A stretch of 64,000 bases of DNA from Dulcicalothrix desertica PCC 7102 (lineage in GTDB: Bacteria > Cyanobacteriota > Cyanobacteriia > Cyanobacteriales > Nostocaceae), in contig NZ_RSCL01000004.1 of NCBI RefSeq assembly GCF_003991905.1, forward strand, positions 273,934 to 337,933, given 5' to 3'. Position 1 is the stretch's first letter; each line of letters begins with the position of its first letter. Made by a program: the position numbers and the translations under genes. The notes below the pieces were generated by a model, which saw only the letters and a list, made by a program, of their open reading frames with translations, did no database searches and was not told the DNA's origin. Positions 1 to 14,300 of this stretch are shown here, one piece after another.

Positions 1-2376
1 CGGTGTTGGTGCCTCTGTTGCGATAGATTTCGAGCAAAACCGCGCCGAAGCATCATTGCAAGACAACTCCACACTCACAAACGCAGGTAAGTTGACGCTT
101 GCCGCCACCTCAGACAATAGCAGCGCTACAAGTGCCAAGGCTGGTTCGGCAGGTAAAATCTCTATCAGCCCGACAGTGGCACTAACAATTGTCAGCAATA
201 ATACTTTAGCCACAATTGGTACTGGTGGGACACTCACAGTTGGCAGCTTAGATGCTGTAGCCAAACATTCTGGTAATACGAGTACAACTACTGATGCTGC
301 TGCCGCAGGAAGTACAGTCGGGATTGGTGCAGCACTGTCACTCAACATCGTTGATGACACGACAATTGCAACGACAGCAAGAAACATCACCTCGACAGTA
401 GGTGACATTAGCTTTGGTGCATATGCTTATGCAGCTACAGGTGCGACCGCAAAAGCTGGTGCTGCTGGTGCTGACCCTGATGCCGAGCAAAAAGAAGGTG
501 AAAATACAGCAGAAGACCAAGCTGCTGATCAAAAGCCTAAAAAGACATCTGAAGACCAAGCGAATGAACAAATAGATAGTGTTGAAGACAACCCAAATGC
601 TGACAAACATAAGGGTGCGATTAAAGGCAAGGCGAAAACGAGCAGTGGCTCGGTATCAATTGCCGCAGGATTAGCGCTTAACCTAGTTGATTCCACTGCC
701 AAAGCATCACTCGCAGATGGTTTAATAATTAACTCTGCAGGCTCATTTAAACTCGCAACATCAAATGAGACAGATGCAGGTGCAATTGCTGATGGTAGTG
801 CAGTTGGTGGGGTGTCGGCGATTGGTGTGGGAGTTGCAGTTGCGCTCAATATCGTTGATATCACCAACGAAGCCACAATTGGTCAAAGTACAACAGGTAC
901 AGCCAACGTTACGGCTAAAGGCGTCATCCTCGAAGCTAAGATGAGTGATTCATCACTCAAAGGTGATGGATTTAGTAACTTTACTGCCCAAGCAACCGCA
1001 GGCGCAGGAGCTAACAATGTTGGAGTCGCTGGTTCGTTTGCCCTAAATGCGATTGGTGAAAACTCAAGCATCGCTTTAATTAAGAGTGGGGCAATTGTCG
1101 ATGCTGGTGGTGGTGATGTTGAGATCATCGCCCAGAACAACACCAACTCGGTAACTTTAGCAGAGGCAGTGCAAGTTGCTAGCCCAGATGGCACACCCCA
1201 AGTCGGTGTTGGCGCCTCTGTTGCGATAGATTTCGAGCAAAACCGCGCCGAAGCATCATTACAAGACAACTCCACACTCACAAACGCGGGTAAGTTGACG
1301 CTTGCTGCCACCTCAGACAATAGCAGCGCTACAAGTGTTAAGGCTGGTTCTGCAGGCAATATTTCTGTTAGCCCCGCAGTAGCGCTGACGATTGTTAGCA
1401 ACAACACAAAAGCTACCATTGGCAGTGGTGGAACACTAACAGTCGCTAGCCTTGATGCTGTAGCCAAACATTCTGGTAATACGAGTACAACTGCGGATGC
1501 TGCTGCCGCAGGTAATACAGTCGGGGTTGGTGCAGCACTGTCACTCAACATAGTTGATGACAACACAATTGCAACGACAGCAAGAAACATCACCTCGACA
1601 GCAGGTGAGATCAGCTTTGGTGCATATGCTTATGCAGCCACAGGTGCGACCGCAAAAGCAGGTTCAGCAGGTGCTGACCCTGATGCTAAAGAAGAAAATG
1701 ATAACAACACACCCGAAGACCAGGCTGGTGAAAAACGTAAAAAGACATCTGAAGACCAAGCTAACGAACAAATAGATAGTGTTGAAGACAATCCAAATGC
1801 TGAGAAACATAAGGGTGCGATTGGAGGCAAGGCAAAGAGTAACAGTGATGGCGCGGTATCAATTGCTGCAGCATTAGCGCTAAACCTTGCTAACTCGACG
1901 ACGAAAGCAATATTGGCAGATAACCTTGTAATCAATGCTGCTGGTGCATTTAAGCTAGGCGCATCAAACGAAACCGATGGGTCTGCAATTGCTGATGGTA
2001 GCGCCGTAGACGGCTCGAATAAAGTCGGTATTGGGGCAGCCGTCGCTCTAAATATCGTGAATGCCTCTAATCAAGCAACCTTAAGTACTGGAGCAAAAGT
2101 ATCTGCCGATGGGGTGACTCTCGAAGCCAAGATGAGTGACGAAACCCTCGGAGGTGATGGGGTCAGTGCCTTTAAGGCAGAGTCAACATCTGGTGCAGGA
2201 GCACAAAACGTTGGTGTTGCAGGTTCATTTGCCCTAAACTTTGTCAACAACAGTAACGAGGCAGTTATCAAATCAGGCGCAAACGTCAACGCAGGCTCTG
2301 GAGATATTACCCTAATAGCAGCAAATAACGAAACTGACGATGTTAAAGCGACCTCAGATGCTAGTGGTGGTAATGT
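1..2376 (+). repeat. Two long tandem units (1203 and about 1173 bp) inside the giant gene
   Basis: Position 1 aligns with position 1204 and the match runs on at high nucleotide identity with scattered, mostly silent changes; both copies start in GVGASVAIDFEQNRAEASLQ. A diverged third unit starts near 2377 (GVGASIGMNLL). Units 1 and 2 each carry a charged insert (480-615 and 1680-1815) sharing the string KKTSEDQANEQIDSVEDNPN. Confidence 0.9.
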
Positions 2377-5300
2377 TGGTGTTGGTGCTTCCATAGGCAT
2401 GAACCTCTTATTGAAAAATTCAGTCCGTGCCGAAATAGAAGATAACGTAATACTTTCAGGCGGTGGCTCGCTGACGTTAGATGCAAAATCAGAGCGTGCC
2501 GTTACAACAACCGTTGAAGCTGGAAGTAGTGGTGGCGTTGCGGTCAGCCCTGCGGTAAGTATTGCGATTGTTAACAATGATACAACTGCACGACTTGGAG
2601 CAGGTGCTGGCACGCTCGATTTGAGTGGCAATGTAAGCATAAAAGCTGAACGTATAGGCTCGGTTATCACTGAAGGTAACGCAACGGCTGCAGGCGATAA
2701 GGTTGCCGTGGGTGCGATTGTAGCAGTGAATGTCGTAAAAGATAACACAAGCGCTGCGTTAATGCGCGACATCACAACGAGCGGTGGAAGCGTAGTCGTT
2801 GCATCGACATCTAACCTGACCAGTAACGCTCTGGTTTTAGCCAGCGCATCAGGGAACAAGCAAGATGGAAGGGAGGCTGACGATGAAGCATCCGCTCAAT
2901 CTGGTCAAAAGACAATGCCCAGCGCCAAAGACAGCGTTAATCAATCTAATAGTAGCGCTAGCTCATCATCTGGCGGCACTGGCGGTGCTGGTGTCGGTGT
3001 GGCAGCCGCAGTTGGCGTGAACTGGCAGATAGCTACAAACAAAGCGATAATCGGTAGCAATGTGCGCGTGATTACCAAAGGCGGTGCGGTTACTGTCAGC
3101 GCCACAAATCAAACTAATGCTAAAGCAAGAGCCATCGGTACCAGTATGAGCGACACAGCCACAGCGAACGTCAGCGCTGCTGTGGGACTTAATGTTGCGG
3201 ATGTGAACAATATCGCCAGTGTTGGCTCGCAGGCTATCATCAACGCTCAAAGCACCGATGGTAAAAAAGGCGATATTAAGATTGAAGCGGTAACACCCGA
3301 TGAAAGCACTAATGAATTCATAGTTTGGGGCTTCGCTGCTTCAGGTGGTAATAGCGAGAACAGTAAAGCTAGCGTTGCTGGTTCAATTGGTGTAAACGTA
3401 CTAACATTCAACAGCCAAGCTTTGGTAGGAAATGAAGCGCAACTAGCAACATCTGGCGCAATAGATGTTATTGCGAATAGTCCAATTAGCTTACAAAACT
3501 TGGCGATTTCAGGAGCATTCTCGACAAGTACTACTGGTGGGGCAGCAGGTGCGGCGATCGTAGTTAATGTTGTTACGCAGAGTAGCATAGCTTCAATCGG
3601 TGCAAACGCCACCCTCGATGCATCAGAAAGCATCTCCGTAAGTGCCGAATCTTCACTAAGTCCGCGCGCAGCAAATATTGAAGATCTTCTAAGCATTGTT
3701 GATGCTGTCAGCGGACAATTAGGTTCTTTAGCCCCAGAGATACCTGGTCTCGATGAACTATTTGCTCCTCTCCAAGAAGTGGAACAACCTCTAGTAGATC
3801 AGATTCGCACAGTCATTAACGAGCAGAAAAATGCCTTCCCACCCGAACTTACCCCACCAATATACGATTTAGCATTGCAAGAGCTGGATAACTTAGTCGC
3901 TCTGAAACAACAAGGTCTAGTAGATTTAAAGACATACCTACAAGAGTTAATTGATCTAGCTAAATCAATAGCCGCAGATTTCTTCAAAGATTTTGCAACT
4001 GAAGTACTCAACCTCGTGCCTTTCTCTAACGTCGCCATTGGTGCTGGTGTGAGCGATGGCAAGGTTGGCATTGGCGGCTCAGTGATTGTAAACATATTTA
4101 ATGCCAATACCTTAGCCTATGTCAGTAGCGGCACACAAATCAATCAAGGCGCAAACACAACAGCAGGAAACGACCAAAGTGTCAACTTGTTCGCAAAAGA
4201 TACCACCAAGGTCAAAAACGTTGCTGGTGGTCTAGGTGTAGGTACTGGTGCTGTGGGCATTGGTATTGGTGTAGATGTTGAAATCCTCTACCGAAATGTG
4301 GGCGCCTACATTGATTCGTCAACCACAACTGCAACCAAGGTTAAAGCAGCCAAGGGAGTTTCGGTTCAATCATCCACGGATCAAGACATCTTCAATCTAA
4401 CGTTATCGGGTGGTTTGGGTGGAAAATTAGGTGTCGGTGGTACAGTCGCAGTAAATCAAATTACTAACAACGTCATAGCAGGTATTTCAGGAACCATCCA
4501 GACAGAAGGTGATGTAAGTATTGCTGCAATTGACAACTCGAAGATTCTAGCCCTTGCAGGTGGCTTGGCAGTTGCAGCCGAACTAAAACAAGCACCTGAA
4601 GGTGGTCCCAAAGCCTCCATCGGCGCAGCAGTAGCAGTCAACAAGATTGCCAGCACAACCTACGCCACTATCAATAGGGCAAATGTAACAACATCGGGAG
4701 CCTTGAACGTCAATGCGAATTCTAATGCCGAAATTAAATCAGTAACAATCGCAGGTAGTGGCTCGGTATCAAAAGGTAACAGTTCGTTATCATTTGCTGC
4801 AGGGGCTTCCATTGCAATTAACACGATCAACAGTTCAATCATTGCCGAAATCGCTAATGGTTCGACCGTTAAAGTAGGTGGTCAAAACACTCTTGCCATC
4901 AGCGCAAAAGACAACTCTAAAATCGAAGCCTTTGCACTTGGTGGCGCACTTGCAGTTGCCGTAAGTAGTGGTGGTACAGGAGGAACGCTTGCGATTGGAG
5001 TATCTGCCGCTAGAAACGAGATCAACAATACAACTGCAGCTTACATTGACAGCTCTACAGTTGGCTCATCGAACAATACCGATGTCAATATCGATCTACA
5101 AGCTTTATCAACAAATACTATCAGTGCCCAGTCAATTGCCGTAGCAATTTCTGTTGCCAAAGGCAGCACTGGTGTGGCTCTAAGTGGCGGTGGCGCCGGA
5201 GCTGGTAACTTTATTTTGACCAAGACTAATGCCTATGTTAAGGACTCGAACCTCTCCAACAATATTGGTAATGTTGCAATCAAAGCAAATAACACTTCCA

Positions 5301-8300
5301 ATATCGACGCAACAGTGGTAGCAGTGTCAGGTTCAGTTGCGATTGGTGATAGTACAGGTGTTGGTGCATCGATTGGAGCAGCTGTCGCTAATAACTTCAT
5401 CGGTTATGACGAAGGCAGTAATCGTAAGCCATCCGAAGTACAGGCTTATATCCAAAATTCGAGTGTGAAAGCCAATGGTAATCTCACCCTAAATGCACTT
5501 GCGGATGAAAACATCGTTGCGAGAGTTGGAGCAGGTTCCGTTGCAGTTGCGGCTTCAACAGGAGGAACGGGTCTAAGTGGAAGTGGATCGGGGGTCGTTA
5601 CGCTTAACAAAATAGCCACCTTGATTAAAGCCTTTGTCAATGGCGCCACGAGCATTGAGGCAAAAACTGCGACTCTAACTGCCACAGACTCCTCAAAGAT
5701 TAAAGCTGATGCAGGTGCTGCTTCAATAGCAGTGGCGGCGGCTAGTACTACTGGCGGCTCGCTCTCGATTGGTGTATCTGTAGCTACCAACTTGATTTCC
5801 AACGAAGTTGAAGCATTTATAAGTGGTGCAAGCAATGTAAGAACAACCACAGGTGGAATCTCACTTTCTGCGATTACTAAGCCAACAATTGAAGCTGTAT
5901 CAGTTGCTGCTTCGATAGCAGTTGGAGCCGCTGGTACTACAGGTGTGGGAATTAGTGGAGCAGGCGCTGCGGCAATTAATACCATACTGACGAAGACCAA
6001 TGCCTATATTAAAGACAGTGTTATCGCTAGTGCTGGTGCAATTGCCTTAGCTGCAACAAATACGGCAACGATTGACGCAAAGATTGCGGCAGTATCAGTT
6101 GCAGTTGGTGGTGGTGGCACTACTGGTGTGGGAGTTTCGATTGGTATGGCTGTAGCTAATAACTACATCGGCTATGACGACAGCAACCGTCAACCGAGCG
6201 AAGTACAGGCTTACATTCAAAACTCTAGTCTTACTGCAAATCAAGACCTAACGTTAAATGCGTTATCTGGCGGAATAATTACTGCAGGGGTCGGTGCAGG
6301 TTCAGCCGCAGTTTCTGGTGGCGGTACTACAGGAGTTGCAGCAGGTGGTTCTGGGGTCGTTACGCTCAACAAAATTGCGACTTTGGTCAAAGCCTTTATC
6401 GATGGAGATGGTAAAACGGGCATTCAAGCCAGCACCGCGACTCTGAACGCTAAGGACACCTCTAAGATTACGGCTGATGCTGGAGCAGCTTCCCTCGCTA
6501 TTGGTGGTGGTGGCACTACGGGAGTTTCTTTATCGATTGGTGTATCCGTAGCTAGTAACTTAATCTCCAATGAAGTAGAAGCGTTTATCAAGAACGCGGG
6601 TAATCTGAAGACAACCACAGGCTTGCTATCACTAGCTGCTTCCACAGACGCAGCTATTAAAGCCGTATCAGTTGCCGCTTCGATAGCGGCTGGTGGCGGT
6701 GGTACTGCGGGTGTAACAATTAGTGGCGCAGGCGCGGCGGCGGTCAATACTATACTGACGAAGACGAATGCCTATATCAAAGACAGTGTGGTAACAAGTG
6801 CAGGGTCAGTTAATTTGGCTGCAACCAATTCCGCAACAATTGATGCCAAAATTGCGGCAGTGTCAGTCTCAGCTGGTGGTGGCGGCACTGCTGGTGTAGG
6901 AGTTTCGATTGGTGCTGCTGTTGCCAACAACTCTATTGGTTATGACGGCAGCACTCGTCAACCCGCCGAAGTACAGGCTTACATTCAAAATTCCAGTATG
7001 TCGGCTGCTAGTGGCGACTTAACCCTGAGTGCGATTAACAATGGAAGCATTACCGCAGGGGTTGGCGCCGGTTCTGCTGCAGTTTCTGGTGGCGGTACTG
7101 CGGGAGTTGCAGCAAGCGGTTCGGGAGTCAGTACAGAGAACAAGATAGCCACTTTGGTAAAAGCGTTTATCGATAAAGATGGCGCAACAGGCATTCAAGC
7201 AAAAACTGCCACATTGACTGCGAAGGACTCTTCAATAATTAGTGCTGATGCGGGAGCAGCTTCGGTAGCTGCATCATTTGGTGGTACGGCTGGAGTTTCT
7301 CTATCGATTGGTGTATCCATAGCCAATAACTTAATCTCCAACGAAGTCGAAGCATTTATCAGGAGTGCAAACAATGTCAAGACAACCACAGGAAATATTT
7401 CACTGTCTGCTACTACAGATGCAAGTATTAGAGCCGTATCAGTAGCTGCTTCCATCGCCGCTAGCTTCGGAGGCACTGCCGGTGTCGCAATTAGTGGAGC
7501 AGGCGCCGCGTCTATCAACACCATACTGACGAAGACTAATGCTTATATCAAAGATAGTGCGGTCAACAGCGCTGGTGCAGTTAGCCTCGATGCAAGGAAC
7601 ACGGCTACAATTTCCGCTACAGTGGCGGCAGTGTCAGCGTCAGTTAGTGGTGGCGGTACAGCAGGTGTGGGAGTCTCAATAGGTGCTGCTGTTGCCAACA
7701 ACTCTATTGGTTATGACAACAATGGCGATCGTACTCCCGCAGAAGTACAGGCTTATATTCAAAATTCCAGTTTGGCGGTTGGTGGCGACCTAACCCTAAA
7801 TGCGATTAACGATGGAGCCATTACGGCAGGGGTTGGCGCTGGTTCCGCCGCAATTTCTGGTGGAGGTACTGCGGGAGTCGCAGCAAGCGGTTCAGGAGTC
7901 AGTACAGAGAACAAGATAGCCACTTTGGTGAAAGCGTTTATCGATGGAGATGGCGCAACGGGGATTCAAGCAAAAACTGCGGCGCTGACTGCGAAGGACT
8001 CTTCAACAATTAGTGCTGACGCAGGAGCAGCTTCAATTGCGGCATCGTTCTCTGGTAATGCATCAGTTTCTTTGTCGATTGGTGTAGCCCTAGCTCGTAA
8101 CACAGTTACTAACGAAGTACAAGCATTTATCCAGAACGCGGATAGCTCTGTGAGAACAACTACAGGAGATGTTTCACTTTCTGCCACCACTGATGCAAAT
8201 ATTAAAGCCTTATCAGTTGCTGCTTCACTTGCAGTTGGAGTTTCAGCCACTGCGGGTGTAGCAGTTAGTGGCGCCGGCGCTGAGTCTACCAACACAATCT

Positions 8301-11300
8301 CAACCAAAACGAACGCTTATATCAAAGATAGTGTGGTTAATAGTGCTGGCGCAGTTGGTATAAATGCTAAGAATACTGCTGGAATCAGCGCCAAAGTTGG
8401 TGCTGGTTCTGCTGCAGTCGGAGGTGGTAAAGGGGGAGTAGGAGCCTCAATTGGGGTGGCAGTCGCGCGGAACTTAATTGGCTGGGGAGTAGATACAACC
8501 GATAAAAACTACAAATACACTACTGGAAGCGGGACGCAATCTCTAAATAAAGGCGACAGAGTTCTTATCGCCCAAGGAGCTAGAGCTGGTGACATTTATG
8601 AATTTACTGGTGATCCTGCATCGATTGATTTGGAAACTGCCGACTACGCTAAAACGTCGGATTGGAAACAGGTCAACCTCAAGCAAAATGCGTCCGAAGT
8701 TCTTGCTTACGTCAATAGCTCTAGCATCAATGCAGGTAATGCACTAACACTAACATCGCTTTCAAGTTCCACCATCGAAGCAAATGTTGCCTCTCTCTCA
8801 GTAGCTGTCTCAGCCGGAATTGGCGGTGCATCACTCAGTGGTGCTGGGGTTGGTACTGAGAACAAAATTGCAACCAAAGTTCAGGCTTACATTGATGGAG
8901 ATGGAAGTGCTGGCATTAAAGCTGGTAGCGTCGGCTTAACGGCAAATGATACATCATCGATATCCGCGTCGGCTGAGGCTGCTTCGATCGCCGCTACATT
9001 TGCCATCGGTGCCGCAATATCGGTGGGAGTATCTATAGCCATAAACGAGATTGCAAACGATGTTAGAGCGTTTGTCCAAAATGTTAAAAATGGTTTAACA
9101 GCAACAAGTGGTAGTATCCAACTAACGGCAAAAGAAACATCAACGATTACTGCCATCTCAGTAGCAGCATCGGCGGCAGTAGCTCTTGTGGGAGTTGCAG
9201 GCGCTGGTGCCGTTGCAACTAATACCATCACCAATGCAGCTAAGAGCTATATATCAAATGCTGCTCAGGTTAAAGCCAATGGGGATGTGGCGCTAACATC
9301 ATCCGACACCTCCACTATTAGATCGCTGGCGGGACAATTCTCAGGTGGAACAGCAGCAGCAATAGGTGTTTCCGTTGCCACCAATACCATTAGCAACCAA
9401 ATTATTGCGGAAGTCGCTAATTCCAATGTCATCTCTTCGACCGGAGCAATTGGTATAAATGCTACCTCGAATAGCACGATTGAAACCCTTGGTATAGGTG
9501 GCTCAGTTGGTGGCGCCGTTGCTGCCGCAGGTGCTACCACCCTTAATAGAATTACTAGTACTACCAGTGCCAATACGAGAGGAGTGTCTACCCTACAAGC
9601 GGCAGGCGCAGTCACCCTGGTCGCATCTGACGACTCAACCATCAAATCTTTAGCTGGTCAACTTAGTGTTGGTGGCGCCGCTGGGGTTGGAGCTGGGGTG
9701 GCAACCAATGACATCGCCAACACTATAATCGCAGAACTTGGTGGTACCGCAGTTACCGCTGGTTCTGTTGCCCTCAGCGCTACTTCAAATGGCTATGTTG
9801 GTTCGATTGCTGTGGGCGCCAGTAGTGGTGGTGCCTTCGCTCTTGGCGGTGCGATCACACTCAATAAGATTGCCAATGTAATCAGGGCAGGTACTAGTGG
9901 TGGTTCTTCGATCACGACCACAGGCAGTGTAAGCTTACAAGCTTCTGACACCCCAACGATTGAGTCATTGGCTGGACAGGTTTCTGATGCTGGCGGCGCC
10001 TCCGTCGGTCTCTCGCTCGCCAAAAATGAAATTAGTAGTCAGGTGATTGCTGAAATTAGTAACACCACGTTTAAGGCTAAGGCTGCCTCTGTTTCCTTAA
10101 CTGCAACCTCTGTAGGTAGCATTAGGTCTGCTGCTGTGGGTGGCGCAGCTGCTGGTGCCTTGGCTGCGGGTGGTTCCGTCACCCTCAATACAATTCGCAA
10201 GGTGGTAAAAGCAGCTATCAGCGATGGCTCAGACGTTCAGTCGCAAGGCGCGGTGAGCTTAACTGCTTTTGATAACTCGCCCATTTTATCTCTTGCTGGT
10301 CAAGTTGCCGTCGCTGGCGCTGCGACAATAGGTATAGCAGTAGCAACCAACGACATAGCTAACCAAGTTATTGCTGAGGTTAATAATTCTAAAGCTACCT
10401 CGTTAACTGGTGTAACGCTCAATGCGACTTCTACAGGCTCGATTAAGACCCTCGGCATAGCTGGAGCAGTTTCAGGAGGATTTAGTGGTGCTGGTGCTGT
10501 CACGCTCAATAGTATTGCGAATGTAATCAAGGCTAATATCGTCAATGGCTCAGATATTCAATCTGCGGGCAATCTCAACTTGACAGCTAAAGAGGATGCC
10601 AAGATTGAATCTCTAGCTGGTAGTATATCTGTTGGTGGAGCAGCTTCTGTAGGCGCCTCTGTAGCTACAAACAACATTAGCAGTCAAATAATTGCTGAGG
10701 TGAACAATTCTCAAGTTGCAGTATCAGCAGGTGATATAAATCTCAGTGCAACTTCAACAGGCACAATTGATTCGCTTGCTGCAGGTGGCACAGACGCTGG
10801 AACCTTTGCTGCGGGTGGAGCAGTTACCGTCAATAACCTTAGCAACACAGTTCGAGCTAATATCGCCAATGGCTCAGATGTGCAAGCTCAGGGTAATGTC
10901 GGCTTAACAGCAACAAACAGCGCAACAATTCAATCTCTGGCTGGACAAATAACGGGTGCCGGAGGCGCCGCGATTGGTGCATCCGTTGCTATAAACAACT
11001 CTTCTAACACGACACAGGCGTACATCAGTGATAGTACAGTTGATTCAAAAGGACTTCTTAAAGCTGTTGCTAAAAATACAGGAACGATAAAGAGCGCTTC
11101 GGCAGGGGCTTCAATCTCTGGAGGCGTTGCACTAACGGGGTCTGTCTCAGTCAACAATATTACAAATACCACTGATGCCCATGCTAGCAATGTAACTATC
11201 TCTAGTTTGAGTGGCGTAGAAATTTCTGCTGTAGACGAAGCTACAATACAGTCTTTTGCAGGACAAATTAGTGTTGGTATCGGAGCGGCAGGGGTCGGAG

Positions 11301-14300
11301 CTGCTGTAGCTTACAACAATATTGGCAATATTGTTACAGCCTATGTCACAGCCGAGGATGGGAAAAACACAACTATCGATACATCGGGTAACGTGATTGT
11401 CAGCGCATCTGGCAAGGGCATAATTGACACAATTGCAGCTGGTGGTTCCGCTGGTCTATTTGTAGGTGCTGGCGCCTCGGTAGCAGTTAATCAGATGAGT
11501 AATAACGTCTCGGCTTCCGTCCAAAACAACAGCACTATTAAGGCTAAAGGCAGTGTAGGTGTATTGGCGGATTCGACGAACTCGATGACAACTAAAGGCG
11601 GAACCTTTAGTGCAGGCTTTATCGGCTTAGGTGGCACAATTGCGGTCAACAACCTGGAAAATACTACCCGTGCTTATGTAAATAATTCTAGTATTGATGC
11701 AGGTAGCGAACAAAGCATAGTTATTCCAAAAACCGATGGAAGTGGTACAGATGAATCTTTCCAAGGTGTCGCTGTACTGGCAACAAGCAAAGATAATCTC
11801 GGAGTCACGATTGGTACTGGTGGAGTAGGTGGATTTGCTTTTGTTGCCAGCGTCGCTGTCAATAACTTCAAAAATATAACCGAAGCTTATGGTAACAATG
11901 TCGCGATTAATGCAACCAGTGGTTCTTCAATTCCTCAACAAAGCGTTTACATCAAAGCTTTCAACGACAGTACTGTAAATGTCAATGCCGGAACAGCAGG
12001 AGGCGGTTTAGCAGCAGTTGGTGTTGGCATTGATATCACCACGATGAAGAATGCTACGTCAGCATACATCAACTCCAGCGATCTGATAAATTCTCCAGGG
12101 TCGATTGTAAACGCTAACAAAGACTTAGTTGTAGAGGCAAAAACTCAAAAATCCTTGAACTCCAATGTTGTTGCTTTGGGTGGAGGGTTAGGTTTTAGCG
12201 TTCAGGGAGCGGTCTCCATCATCAACGTCAGCAGTGCTATGTCTAGTGATGGCGTAAAAGCCGCTAGCGACACCCAAAATCGAGTCGAGCAGCAGTTAAG
12301 AGACTTGAATGGGATGGGTAAAGATAGTAATGGCAAGTCGAACATTAGTACCAAATCAGTCTCCAACAGTTTTGCTACGAGTTTACCGACCCTTCAAGGA
12401 ACCACAGCATTCATTACAGGACGTGCAAGTGCTGGAAATAACCTGATTGTTAATGCCTATGAAACCACCAAGCTCAATGTTGCGGTCGGATCCCTATCTG
12501 CTGGTCTCATAAGTGTTGGTGGTGCAGTGGGAGTTGCTAATATCACGCACAATGCTTCAGCTTACGTAGGAGAGAGATCAAGATTAACTGGTGGCAATAT
12601 TACAATTCAGTCAACTGGTTTTGTAGACTCTACGGCAGTGAGAGCTGTGGCTGGTTCGGCAGGAGCTGTGGGATTAGGGGCTGCTGTTGCTTATCTGAGT
12701 TCTGAAAACAACTCTAAGGCTTATGTTGGCAATTACGCTGTCGTCACTCAAGCAAGTAATGTCGATGTAATTGCTAGGTCGTCTTCCAATTTAAATGCAC
12801 AAGGGTTAGGGGCATCTTATGGACTTGCTGCTGGTGGAATTGTGATTGCAAATGTTCGGGAAACTGGCACAACTCAAGCCTATATCGGTGACGAGGTTGC
12901 AGTCGAGAATACTGATAACCTGAATGTCAAGGCGATTGCTAACGAAGCGGTGACAGCGACTAGTCAAGCATCCTCTGGCGGTATTATTTCGGGCAATAGT
13001 ACTGAGACTAGCGCTACCGTTAACCCTAACGTCGCTGCGTATATTGGTAACAACAGCACAATTAAAGTCGCCAAAGATGTAAATGTGGTTTCTGATGTCT
13101 CTGTGGATGGAGATGCGGCAAGTAAAGGCGGAAGTTATGGACTCGTAGGAGTTGGGTTGGCGTTCTCTCAAGTTAATGCAAATCCAGTAATTAATACTTA
13201 CATCGGTACGAATACAACGATTGAAGCTGGCAACGTCACAATCTCAAGTAGCTTAGGCAAGGCGCCTGTTAGTGCTGATACATCATTTAATCCTGGCAAT
13301 GCCGTTAACAACACTGCAGATAGCATTACCTTTACCAACAATCACGGGCTTAGAACAGGAGATACAGTAGTTTACTCGAATGGTGGCGGCGGTAACATTG
13401 GCGGATTAGAAAACCAAGCTAGTTACACGGTGATTGTTGTCAATGATGAAACCGTTAAGCTGGGTAGTGAGTTTACTGGAAGCGAAGTTGACACGAAATT
13501 CAACACTATTAAGTTTGCGAATGGACATAACTTCAACAATGGACAACAAGTCATTTTTGAAGCAGAGAATGGAAATAATGTCGGCGGTCTAACCTCTGGT
13601 CAAAAGTACTATGTCAAAGTAATTGATGGTAGCACCATTCAACTATCAAACACCTCCAACATCGACGACATTACTGAAGGCGCTCGTTTGAGTGGCATCA
13701 CGACAGTGGCGGGCGCTACAACTATACAAGCCAACAAAGACAAAGATACTGCTAACATATTCCAAAATGGTGATACCGTTACGTACAAAAAACGTTCAGC
13801 CTTGTTTACAGTTGATGAACAACTTCCCGATACTGGCGGTAAACCAAATATCTTTAACCTCAATACTGGTGATATTGTTTCAAAGGATACAATTAATTCC
13901 GCTAGTCACGGCTTTGAAACAGGCGATCAAGTTATCTACACTGCGACTGGAACGGCTTTGGGTGGCTTAACTAGTGGTCAGAAGTACTACGTCAAGAAGG
14001 TTGATGACAATAAGTTCCAACTCTCTGCAACCCTAGGAGGCGCCACAATTGATATTATCGGTGCGACCGCAGGAACAAGTCACAAAATTACTGCTGTTGG
14101 ACTAAGACTTGCGACTATAAGGAACTTTACCTATGAGACCGCAAATAACAATCTAATTAGTATGGCAAATCATGGCTTCAGTTCAGGACAAGCAGTTAGG
14201 TACAACAGTGGACAAAAATCAATTGGCGGATTAACAAATGGCGAAACCTACTATGTAATTAAAGTTGATGACAACAGTTTTAGGCTAACGTCTACTAGTG

